NCBI GenBank assembly: GCA_023246415.1
Contig: JAHFIK010000010.1
Coordinates: 1,605-24,010, forward strand
Origin: Candidatus Uhrbacteria bacterium
Lineage (GTDB): Bacteria > Patescibacteriota > Patescibacteriia > 2-12-FULL-60-25
Length of the DNA: 22,406 nucleotides
Direction of reading: 5' to 3'
Made by a program: the position numbers and the translations under genes. Shown here in pieces: positions 16,113-21,749 of this stretch; within the stretch, counting starts at the first letter, position 1, and each line of letters starts with the position of its first letter. The notes under the pieces were generated by a model that saw nothing but the letters and a program-made list of their open reading frames with translations, had not been told where the DNA came from and searched no databases.

Positions 16113-16172
16113 AGCAATCAAACAATCCAACAATACAACAATCCAGTCAGCTGACTGGATTGTTTGATTGCT
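16113..16172. repeat. octamer-array hairpin between convergent genes
   Basis: The left part reads as four 8-base words from 16116: aatcaaac, aatccaac, aatacaac, aatccagt. The right part (16151-16172) is the reverse complement of the left flank plus the first and last words only. Two pairings compete: 16113-16129 with 16156-16172 (17 bp, perfect), and the 22-bp palindrome at 16140-16161. It lies between two convergent genes and may help termination, but has no T-run. Confidence 0.8.
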
Positions 16173-16183
16173 AGCTCTGAAGA

Positions 16184-17578
16184 TTACTTCATGATCGGCC
16201 CCGTATCAACGGCTTCGAAGGCACTCCCCGGAATGGCCTTGAGTTGATTCAGCTCCGCATCGTTCCAATGCGGATCAGGCGCCCCTTGGAAGAACCAGGA
16301 GGACCCATTGTCCGCGAGGATCATTCCGTAGGTCTTCATCGCTTCTGCGATCACACGGGCCTGTCCGGTCAGATTCGAAATGTCGTAACTCGCCTTCAGG
16401 CGCATGCGAAGTCCCATCGGCGGAAGCGTCGCATCGTTCTTCCCAGCCTGGTGTGTTGCGGGAAGGATGTATCCATTTTGCGTCTTCGGAGCCGTGAACC
16501 GAATCGCGTGGCGAATCGCACCAGCCGCCACTTCGTCATAGCGAACGAGACCGGGGAGGATCGGGAGCCCTGCGGCATCGGCCGACGTCCACCCGATCGT
16601 CCGCGTCTTGTTCGATGAGAGGTCCCAAATGGCCCCAGAGTCGCCAGACCAGCCAGAAGCGGTCTTCTTTGCGTTGTAGAGCTCGTAGAGGCGGCAGGTG
16701 ATCTGCTGAAGGACGAGGACATGCGCATCTGATCCAGCCTCGACGACCGCATTGTCCGGGATCGGATACGGACCCGGGTCACTCTCATTTCCGTATGCGG
16801 TAAACGTGATCGGAACATTGGTCTGTGTCCCCGGAACGATATTGAATGGGATACCGTATGACTGATTCTCTCCGAAATCCGGATGGAGCGGTGCGGTCGC
16901 CCCAATCGAACTGACGAACGTGGCAGAGTCTGAACGGACCGGAAGATTCGTGATGGGCGTATTCCAGGCATTGTCCGCAGGGAAGATCATGCAGCCCCCA
17001 ATCTTTGGCGTATTCCCTTGCGCGCTATCCGTTCCATTATTTGCCTGAAAGTGCGTGAGGACACCCAGATTAAACGCAATGGAGGTGACGCTTGACTCCA
17101 TCGTTCGATCATAGTCTGTGGCGGCCGTAATCGGCTCTTTCACGGTGTAGTTCATGAAAAACGTATCTGGAATATCATCAACCTGTTTGTTCCAATTCGA
17201 TCCATACAGCGAGGTCGCCACGGCTTCGGAGGTGATCCAGTGAAGAATCCCATAATGCGAAACCGCAAAGACGCGCGGATCTGTTGTGATTTTGACGAGC
17301 TTAAACCCTGGTTTATACGTGACATTTCCAGAAAGCTGGAGACTCGCGAGCTCCGTTGGGGTGATCTCAACGACGCTGGAAAAGTCCTTGTACCAGCTAA
17401 AAAAGACGCGATCATTCGGGAACGCGTAGCGCTTCCCGTTCGTCACGTAGTACACAGAGCTTTGCTCCGGACTTTTGACGAGCGACCCATCCGCAATCGC
17501 GGCGCGAGCCGGGGAGGAGGGGAGTGCGGCAATCAGGATCACCGCAAGAGCGAGGGATGAGATGGCACGATACTTCAT
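16184..17578 (-). CDS. secreted two-domain protein of unknown function
   Basis: 464 residues from ATG 17578. The signal peptide is MKYRAISSLALAVILIAALP..., with likely cleavage after ARA (26). The in-frame start at 17626 would put 16 extra residues before the signal peptide, so it is rejected. Domain 1 (about 30-150) has SLVKSPEQSSVYYVTNGKRY, VFFSWYKDFSSVVEI, KITTDPRVFAVSHYG and LYGSNWNKQVDDIPDTFF, a domain I associate with surface proteins of CPR bacteria, often in several copies. Domain 2 (about 195-460) has CMIFPADNAWNTPI, LHPDFGENQSYGIPFNIV, ESDPGPYPIPDNA, GWTSADAAGLPILPGLVRYDEV and YGMILADNGSSW, a recurring family for which I know no function. No sortase or membrane anchor is seen, so it is probably released or wall-associated. 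It is monocistronic, downstream of the greA terminator. Confidence 0.85.
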   Translation of the reverse strand: MKYRAISSLALAVILIAALPSSPARAAIADGSLVKSPEQSSVYYVTNGKRYAFPNDRVFFSWYKDFSSVVEITPTELASLQLSGNVTYKPGFKLVKITTDPRVFAVSHYGILHWITSEAVATSLYGSNWNKQVDDIPDTFFMNYTVKEPITAATDYDRTMESSVTSIAFNLGVLTHFQANNGTDSAQGNTPKIGGCMIFPADNAWNTPITNLPVRSDSATFVSSIGATAPLHPDFGENQSYGIPFNIVPGTQTNVPITFTAYGNESDPGPYPIPDNAVVEAGSDAHVLVLQQITCRLYELYNAKKTASGWSGDSGAIWDLSSNKTRTIGWTSADAAGLPILPGLVRYDEVAAGAIRHAIRFTAPKTQNGYILPATHQAGKNDATLPPMGLRMRLKASYDISNLTGQARVIAEAMKTYGMILADNGSSWFFQGAPDPHWNDAELNQLKAIPGSAFEAVDTGPIMK

Positions 17579-17587
17579 AAAGAAGGG

Positions 17588-17615
17588 AGAGTTACGAGTT
17601 AAGAGTTTGGAGGTC
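17588..17615. repeat. heptamer array just upstream of the secreted-protein gene
   Basis: Three and possibly four 7-base words in register: agagtta, cgagtta, agagttt, ggaggtc. Unlike the other arrays here it has no clear inverted arm. It lies in the leader of the minus-strand gene starting at 17578. Confidence 0.5.
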
Positions 17616-17647
17616 TCCCCCCACACTCATCGCTCTAAAGTCTCCAT

Positions 17648-17656
17648 AGGATAGCA
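17648..17656 (-). promoter_or_regulatory. possible extended -10 promoter of the secreted-protein gene
   Basis: On the minus strand TGC-TATCCT (hexamer 17653 to 17648) lies between the greA terminator and the gene start at 17578, predicting a leader of about 60 bases. No good -35 is visible, so this is tentative. Confidence 0.35.
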
Positions 17657-17685
17657 GATCGGCGATCAATCGTCCGATTCTCAGG

Positions 17686-17710
17686 AAAATCCAATGAGTC
17701 ACTCACTGGA
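17686..17710 (-). terminator. greA terminator
   Basis: Read on the minus strand: a 10-bp stem with one mismatch (tccagtgagt / actcattgga) around a single-base centre, followed by TTTT. It starts directly after the greA stop codon. The one-base gap between arms means the innermost pairs must open to form a loop. Confidence 0.7.
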
Positions 17711-18226
17711 TCATTTGATGCGAGCGATCGTAAATGTCGTTGTTTCGCCCTTGATCGTCAGGGTGACCTCATCATTCTTTTTCTTTCCCATGAGCTGCGC
17801 ACCAAGCGGGGAGCGAAATGAGATGCGACCCTTCGACGGATCCGTTTCTTCCGGACCCACGATTTCATAGGTTTTTTCAGCATTCGGGCCCGTAATCGTG
17901 ACCGTGGATCCGATTTGAACCGTCTGCTGACCGTCTGTCTTCTGAATCAATTCAACGCGTTTCAATTTTTCCCGGAGTCGAAAAATACGTCCTTCTGTAC
18001 GAGTGAGGCGCGCGCGGGACTCTTGGTATTCTGCGTTCTCGGAGAGATCACCTTTTTGCACCGCCTCGCTCACATCTTTAACGGCGCGCGGTCGATCAAT
18101 GGTATCGAGACGTGTGATTTCCGCTTCGAGAGACTTCAAGCCGGCAGGCGTGAGGTAGACGACCGTATCTCCATCCTCCTCATGTGCAAATGCGGCTTTT
18201 TTTCGTTTTGGGATCTGCATCGCCAT
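17711..18226 (-). CDS. greA: transcription elongation factor GreA
   Basis: 171 residues against about 158 in E. coli. The coiled-coil domain (about 22-98) carries YLTPAGLKSLEAEITRL and GDLSENAEY (59-67), whose D60 and E63 correspond to the acidic tip that enters the polymerase secondary channel and stimulates cleavage of backtracked RNA. A Gre C-terminal domain follows (VQIGSTVTITGP..., ISFRSPLGAQLMGKKKNDEVTL). The extra length is a basic N-terminal stretch (MAMQIPKRKK). A TAGGAT hexamer directly abuts the first ATG, so if it is the -10, transcription would begin at the second ATG (18220) and the protein would begin MQIPK. The gene is divergent from the phosphoglycerate mutase gene, with the palindromic element between them. 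Confidence 0.95.
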   Translation of the reverse strand: MAMQIPKRKKAAFAHEEDGDTVVYLTPAGLKSLEAEITRLDTIDRPRAVKDVSEAVQKGDLSENAEYQESRARLTRTEGRIFRLREKLKRVELIQKTDGQQTVQIGSTVTITGPNAEKTYEIVGPEETDPSKGRISFRSPLGAQLMGKKKNDEVTLTIKGETTTFTIARIK

Positions 18227-18264
18227 ATCCTACCTGGGATGCAGCGGGGAGGGGAGAGGGATTT

Positions 18265-18339
18265 AGAGCAAAGGGCAGAGAGCAAAGAGCAAAGGGTCTC
18301 ACATCGACCCTTTGCTCTTTGCTCTCTGCCCTTTGCTCT
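18265..18339. repeat. heptamer-array palindrome between divergent genes
   Basis: Arms 18265-18298 and 18306-18339 (34 bases each) are perfect reverse complements around the loop tcacatc. The left arm reads as 7-base words agagcaa, agggcag, agagcaa, agagcaa and a partial agggtc. It lies between the divergent greA and phosphoglycerate mutase genes, so it cannot be an ordinary terminator of either. The -10 region of the mutase gene begins right at its edge. Confidence 0.9.
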
Positions 18340-18347
18340 GCTATATT
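18319..18347 (+). promoter_or_regulatory. promoter of the phosphoglycerate mutase gene
   Basis: TGC-TATATT (hexamer 18342-18347) is an extended -10, and the ATG at 18358 is 10 bases further on, so the leader would be about 3 bases. A weak -35-like TTGCTC (18319-18324, 17-base spacer) lies inside the right arm of the palindrome. There is no SD. Confidence 0.5.
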
Positions 18348-18357
18348 CCTCTAAACT

Positions 18358-19194
18358 ATGCCAAGAAAAGGAACGCTCGTTCTGATCCGACACGGAGAAT
18401 CGCGATGGAACAACTGTAATCGATTTACCGGATGGGTTGATGTCCCGCTGAGTGAGAATGGAATTATTGAAGCAGAACTCTGCGCAAAGCACTGCACGCG
18501 ATTCTCGTTCAACGCGATCTACACGTCGACACTCGCACGAGCGCAGGCCACGGCGACCATTGTTCTCGCTTCTCAGAATAGAAATGGGATCTTCCAGCAC
18601 GCAGAAGATCCGCGGTATCGACGATGGATCCACGATTCAAACCAGTGCGGTGGTGATGATATCCCGATTTACGAATCATCCCTGCTCAATGAGCGATACT
18701 ACGGGAAACTGCAGGGGATGGATAAAGATGAGGCGCGTAAAAAATTCGGGAAAGAGAAGGTCGAATCCTGGCGCCGCGGGTTTAAAGCGCGTCCGCCGGG
18801 AGGGGAATCACTTCGGGAAGTCTTTGATCGCGTGTTCCCGTATTTCGAGGAGAATATCGTCCCCCGTGTTCGTCGCGGAGAAACGGTGCTTGTCTCCAGT
18901 CATGGCAACGCGCTGCGAGCAATCGTGAAGGAACTCGACGGCATCACGGATGCGGACATTGCGTACGTTGAATTCCCAACCGCGCAGCCGATTATTTATG
19001 AAATGGAAGAAAACGGATGTTTCAAGCGCGTGGCCGGGGAGTATCAGTTCAATCATCCCACGAGAACCGAACTCTCACGCTCTGGAGCAACGTGCTACGG
19101 ACAAGAAATCGCCTACAAACGGCCGCCAAAGGTCACGATCGTTCCGATGAAAAAAGGGACTGGAAAAACGCCCGTCAAATCCAAAAAGAAGTAG
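18358..19194 (+). CDS. gpmA: 2,3-bisphosphoglycerate-dependent phosphoglycerate mutase
   Basis: Interconverts 3- and 2-phosphoglycerate in glycolysis. 278 residues. IRHGESRWNNCNRFTGW has the phospho-accepting H12 with R11, and LARAQATA supplies R61. LLNERYYGKLQGMDKDEA contains E112, SWRRGFKARPPGGESL is the family substrate loop, and SSHGNALRAIVKELDGI has the second catalytic H182. All key residues are present, so it should be active. It is longer than the usual 230-250 residues because of an insertion at about 72-101 and a Lys-rich tail (KKGTGKTPVKSKKK). Alternatives within the histidine phosphatase superfamily are less likely given the NRFTGWVDVPLSENG and ERYYGKLQG motifs. It is monocistronic, ending at a shared terminator. 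Confidence 0.92.
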   Translation: MPRKGTLVLIRHGESRWNNCNRFTGWVDVPLSENGIIEAELCAKHCTRFSFNAIYTSTLARAQATATIVLASQNRNGIFQHAEDPRYRRWIHDSNQCGGDDIPIYESSLLNERYYGKLQGMDKDEARKKFGKEKVESWRRGFKARPPGGESLREVFDRVFPYFEENIVPRVRRGETVLVSSHGNALRAIVKELDGITDADIAYVEFPTAQPIIYEMEENGCFKRVAGEYQFNHPTRTELSRSGATCYGQEIAYKRPPKVTIVPMKKGTGKTPVKSKKK

Positions 19195-19220
19195 GTCCGA
19201 CGCAAAACCGAATTGAAAAA

Positions 19221-19260
19221 GCGGCTCGCAACAGTGGAGTTCCACGTGCGAGCCGCGTTT
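19221..19260. terminator. bidirectional terminator between convergent genes
   Basis: gcggctcgca (19221-19230) pairs with tgcgagccgc (19247-19256). An inner stem, gtgga / tccac, caps it. Plus-strand reading gives GTTT after the stem and minus-strand reading gives TTTTTC, so it serves both the mutase gene and the transporter gene ending at 19281. Confidence 0.85.
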
Positions 19261-19280
19261 CGTATTTGCCGGAAGCCTCA

Positions 19281-20396
19281 TCACAATGCAGAGAGGATGA
19301 AGAACGTTCCGACGAGCATGATGAGCGCAGCAATGGTCCGCTGCAGCGTTTCTTTTTCTTGAAACAGCGAACGACCCCAGAGCACACCAAAGACGGTTGA
19401 AAGACGCTTCACGCTGATCGCGTATACGGCAGGAATGAGACTAACCGCCAGACACTGTGACCAGAGCCGGAAGGCATTCGAGATCCCAAGAGGGAGCAAG
19501 GCCGTGCTTCCGTCCCGCCGTAGTGTTGACCAACGACGGTCTCGAAACATGAAGCAGAAATAGATTGCCGCCAGTCCGAAATCGAGCCACGTGGCGTACC
19601 ACAGCGGGCCACCCGCCAACACCGCCTTCTTGTCGAAGACAGACGTGATTGACCACATGGCCGCAATGAACAGCATCTTTCGATTGTTCCTGCTCTGCCA
19701 CAGCGTGAGCAATGGCTTTAAGAGGCCACGACTCCGTTCTTGAAAATTGAGTCCATAGGCCCCAAGCGTCGTGATCACGATACCGACCAATCCGACCACG
19801 GATGGAAATTCGTGAAGGACGATCGGCGACGTCATGAGCATGAAGACCGGACTCAATGTCGTCAGCGGGAGTGCGATCCCAAGCTCTGCATGCGCGAGGA
19901 CATCCATGAGGACGTACACGGCGACAGAGTTCAGCGACACGCTAATCGCCAACGAGATCCAGAACGCGCTTGAAACCGGAAATGGACGAACGAGGAAGCT
20001 CATCACCGCCGGAACCGGAATCATCTGGAAGCTCACGAGGATCGTCACCGGGAGCGCCAACAGAAGCGTTAACGCGTGCAGGGTGAATACCGACAGCAGC
20101 GTATCCTTAAAATGTGCTGTCGTCGTTTTTCGAGAGACGTCGACAACGGATTCCCATAGCGCGGAACCGAATGCGAACGCCGCCCCGATCACTGCAACAC
20201 GCGTCACGGTTGGCAAGCGCATCACCGTACGGCCGCACAGACAGGTGATGAATACGCAGCCTGCAAGGATCACCCAGAGCAGCCAAAAGACAATCTGCCG
20301 CCGCTGCTGTATCCGATCCAATAAACGACATCGCGAGATTCCAAATGCAATCACAACGAGACTGACGATTGCCATCCCGATGCGGAACATCTCCAT
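19281..20396 (-). CDS. EamA/DMT-like multi-pass membrane protein
   Basis: 371 residues with about ten hydrophobic helices spread over the whole length, arranged as two halves joined by a hydrophilic stretch (NFQERSRGLLKPLLTLWQSRNNRK, about 216-240). The C-terminal half has AFRLWSQCLAVSLIPAVYAISVKRLSTVFGVLWGRSLFQEKE followed by a last helix, the layout seen near the end of EamA-type transporters (helix, short re-entrant or amphipathic part, basic residue, helix). Substrate unknown. The ATG is 2 bases after the stop of the glycosyltransferase-like gene, so they are one operon. A role in moving a lipid-linked or small sugar product is conceivable but unproven. It shares only the general fold with the transporter fragment at the window start. 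Confidence 0.75.
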   Translation of the reverse strand: MEMFRIGMAIVSLVVIAFGISRCRLLDRIQQRRQIVFWLLWVILAGCVFITCLCGRTVMRLPTVTRVAVIGAAFAFGSALWESVVDVSRKTTTAHFKDTLLSVFTLHALTLLLALPVTILVSFQMIPVPAVMSFLVRPFPVSSAFWISLAISVSLNSVAVYVLMDVLAHAELGIALPLTTLSPVFMLMTSPIVLHEFPSVVGLVGIVITTLGAYGLNFQERSRGLLKPLLTLWQSRNNRKMLFIAAMWSITSVFDKKAVLAGGPLWYATWLDFGLAAIYFCFMFRDRRWSTLRRDGSTALLPLGISNAFRLWSQCLAVSLIPAVYAISVKRLSTVFGVLWGRSLFQEKETLQRTIAALIMLVGTFFILSAL

Positions 20397-20398
20397 GA

Positions 20399-21181
20399 CT
20401 ATCCGTTCTGCATTTCTGCGTAGAGATCCAGCATCATGTGCACGCGTTTCTGTTGAGCCTCGACCTTATCCGGGCCGCGATTCTGACTCCATGGTTCCAT
20501 CCACCCGCCAAAGAGGAAATCAATCTTCATCGGATCCACTTCTGCAGCGAGGAGAAGAGACAGGAGATCAAACCCCCAGGTCGGCTTAACGCCGAATTTT
20601 CCCTGGAAGCGTTCTACCGCTGACTTGAACTTCGGCAGGATTGCCGACAAGAGCTCTACCCGATACACCTGGTATCCAAGCGGAAAGATCTGATTATAGA
20701 TCCCATCAACAACGGCGGTGTCCGGAGGATTCAGCGCGGCACTGAGCCGAGCGATAATCTGCGTCACCTCAACCATTCGACGTGATGGCTCGCCATTCAC
20801 GTTATAGATAACCGGCAAATAAACGGCGTTCACTGGAACGCGCGTAAGGTGATCAACGGCTTCGATGATCTTTCTCGGATCATGTTCTTGGCAATCAAGG
20901 CGAGCAATGACATCCGCCTTCACCTTTAGCTCCAAAACGGCCGTGTACGCATCGGACAGCGTCTGTGCAAGTCCGAGATTGCTTGCGTGCCGCACGAGAA
21001 TCGAAGACTCATCCGGCAGATGCATTGCGCCATCATCCAAGAAGAAATGACGAAATGCGATCCCTTTCGCGATCAAGGCTTTCCGAACGTCGTCAATTTG
21101 CTCTTGAAACGCCTGAATCATGGCCAAAGACTCATTCCATACGGGTGTCATCGCAACCACATTTCGAACTGGAAACAACAT
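20399..21181 (-). CDS. glycosyltransferase family 2-like protein
   Basis: 260 residues from ATG 21181, chosen because GGAGGT stands 4 bases before it on the minus strand. The in-frame TTG at 21280 coincides with the predicted -35 box, so the longer form is unlikely. GT-A motifs are seen: VVAMTPVWNES (8-18), FFLDDGA (46-52), NLGLAQTLSDAY (68-79) and VIARLDCQEHDP (91-102). The last corresponds to the DxD metal site, but reads D96-C97-Q98, without the second Asp. GVKPTWGFDLLSLLL (197-211) resembles the acceptor-side region. There are no membrane helices, so it is a cytoplasmic or peripheral enzyme. It may transfer a sugar to a lipid or surface glycan precursor, or be a degenerate relative. It is the first gene of a two-gene operon with the EamA-like protein. 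Confidence 0.72.
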   Translation of the reverse strand: MLFPVRNVVAMTPVWNESLAMIQAFQEQIDDVRKALIAKGIAFRHFFLDDGAMHLPDESSILVRHASNLGLAQTLSDAYTAVLELKVKADVIARLDCQEHDPRKIIEAVDHLTRVPVNAVYLPVIYNVNGEPSRRMVEVTQIIARLSAALNPPDTAVVDGIYNQIFPLGYQVYRVELLSAILPKFKSAVERFQGKFGVKPTWGFDLLSLLLAAEVDPMKIDFLFGGWMEPWSQNRGPDKVEAQQKRVHMMLDLYAEMQNG

Positions 21182-21185
21182 GAGA

Positions 21186-21191
21186 ACCTCC
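21186..21191 (-). promoter_or_regulatory. Shine-Dalgarno site deciding the start of the glycosyltransferase-like gene
   Basis: Minus strand GGAGGT, 4 bases before the ATG at 21181. It is the clearest SD in the window, in a genome stretch where most starts have none. Confidence 0.75.
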
Positions 21192-21251
21192 AAAATGGCT
21201 TGCTTGAGTCGTTTCTGCGTCTTTCTATTATTGAGAAAAGAGCAAGGAATG

Positions 21252-21280
21252 AACCTAGTCCAAATTATGCAAAATGTCAA
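21252..21280 (-). promoter_or_regulatory. promoter of the glycosyltransferase-EamA operon
   Basis: On the minus strand a perfect -35 TTGACA (21280 to 21275), a 17-base spacer and a -10-like TAGGTT (21257 to 21252). It predicts a transcript start near 21245 and a leader of about 65 bases ending in the SD. Confidence 0.65.
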
Positions 21281-21420
21281 TCAGTCCCCCTCGCAGAAGA
21301 ATCGAGAGGGGAGACGAGTCATCGCACAGTAGAGATCGATGAACGTGACAACAGCGTGAGGGGATCACTCAACAAAAGATATCGCTTGATTAAAAATAAA
21401 TTCTGCTCAATATGAAAGGG

Positions 21421-21444
21421 ATTCTTCGCGGAGCTCAGAATGAC
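21421..21444. repeat. REP-like palindromic motif
   Basis: attcttcgcggagctcagaa followed by tgac: the ends ATTCT / AGAAT pair, with a GC-rich centre. I recall very similar motifs (attcttcgc...gctcagaatgac) dispersed between genes in many bacterial genomes, but cannot check copies here. Only this one copy was seen in the window. Confidence 0.4.
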
Positions 21445-21663
21445 AAAAAAGATTGTTTTACATTTATTTGAGACGAATACGGTAAGAAAAAAAGACTCAT
21501 CATTTTCTTATTTTCACGAGAGGGTAGAGGACCCAAAACCCGCCAAAAGCCATTTTGTGGATATCACTATGCGTCGCACAATGTATCTTATACGACGCTA
21601 AAGGTCAGATTTTCTCGATAACGTACTTTCTATCCTTATATACGTCTTTTAATCACGGGATCT

Positions 21664-21732
21664 CGAGTCATGAGCAAAAATCGCATGTTCGCTGCGATGA
21701 GTCACTCATGACTCGTGACTCCGTGACTCATC
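21664..21732. repeat. gactc-word hairpin cluster downstream of the ftsQ-like gene
   Basis: Words of the type tgactcg recur (tgactcg, tgactccg, tgactca). Alternative stems are possible: 21664-21674 with 21705-21715 (11 bp, perfect), enclosing the terminator hairpin, or 21696-21705 with 21723-21732 (10 bp, perfect). The two share position 21705 and compete. Confidence 0.7.
21676..21698 (-). terminator. terminator of the ftsQ-like gene
   Basis: Minus strand: atcgca pairs with tgcgat around a 7-base loop and is followed by TTTTT. It lies about 50 bases after the ftsQ-like stop codon, inside the gactc-word hairpin cluster. Confidence 0.6.
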
Positions 21733-21749
21733 TGATGATCGCGCTCTAC

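Larger units (their letters stand above)
21282..21749. other. AT-richer intergenic region without a supported gene
   Basis: Between the glycosyltransferase promoter and the end of the ftsQ-like gene. It holds an imperfect inverted repeat (tccccctcg / cgagagggga, about 21285-21313), a palindrome-like motif at 21421-21441, AT-rich stretches at about 21390-21530 and 21600-21655, and the gactc-word hairpins at 21664-21732. No tRNA or convincing ORF was found on either strand. Confidence 0.6.

Noticed and set aside
17579..17626. Longer start of the secreted protein at 17626
   Set aside because: It adds 16 residues before a complete signal peptide and reads through the heptamer array.
13787..18339. 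CRISPR array, suggested by repeated short words
   Set aside because: Units are 7-8 bases and directly adjacent with mirror copies. There are no 20-40 base repeats, unique spacers or cas genes.
19834..20589. 251-codon plus-strand ORF
   Set aside because: It is antisense to the EamA-like and glycosyltransferase-like genes and has low-complexity Thr/Arg/Asn composition without domains.
21182..21280. Longer glycosyltransferase-like start at TTG 21280
   Set aside because: That TTG is the first half of the perfect -35 TTGACA, and a good SD supports 21181.
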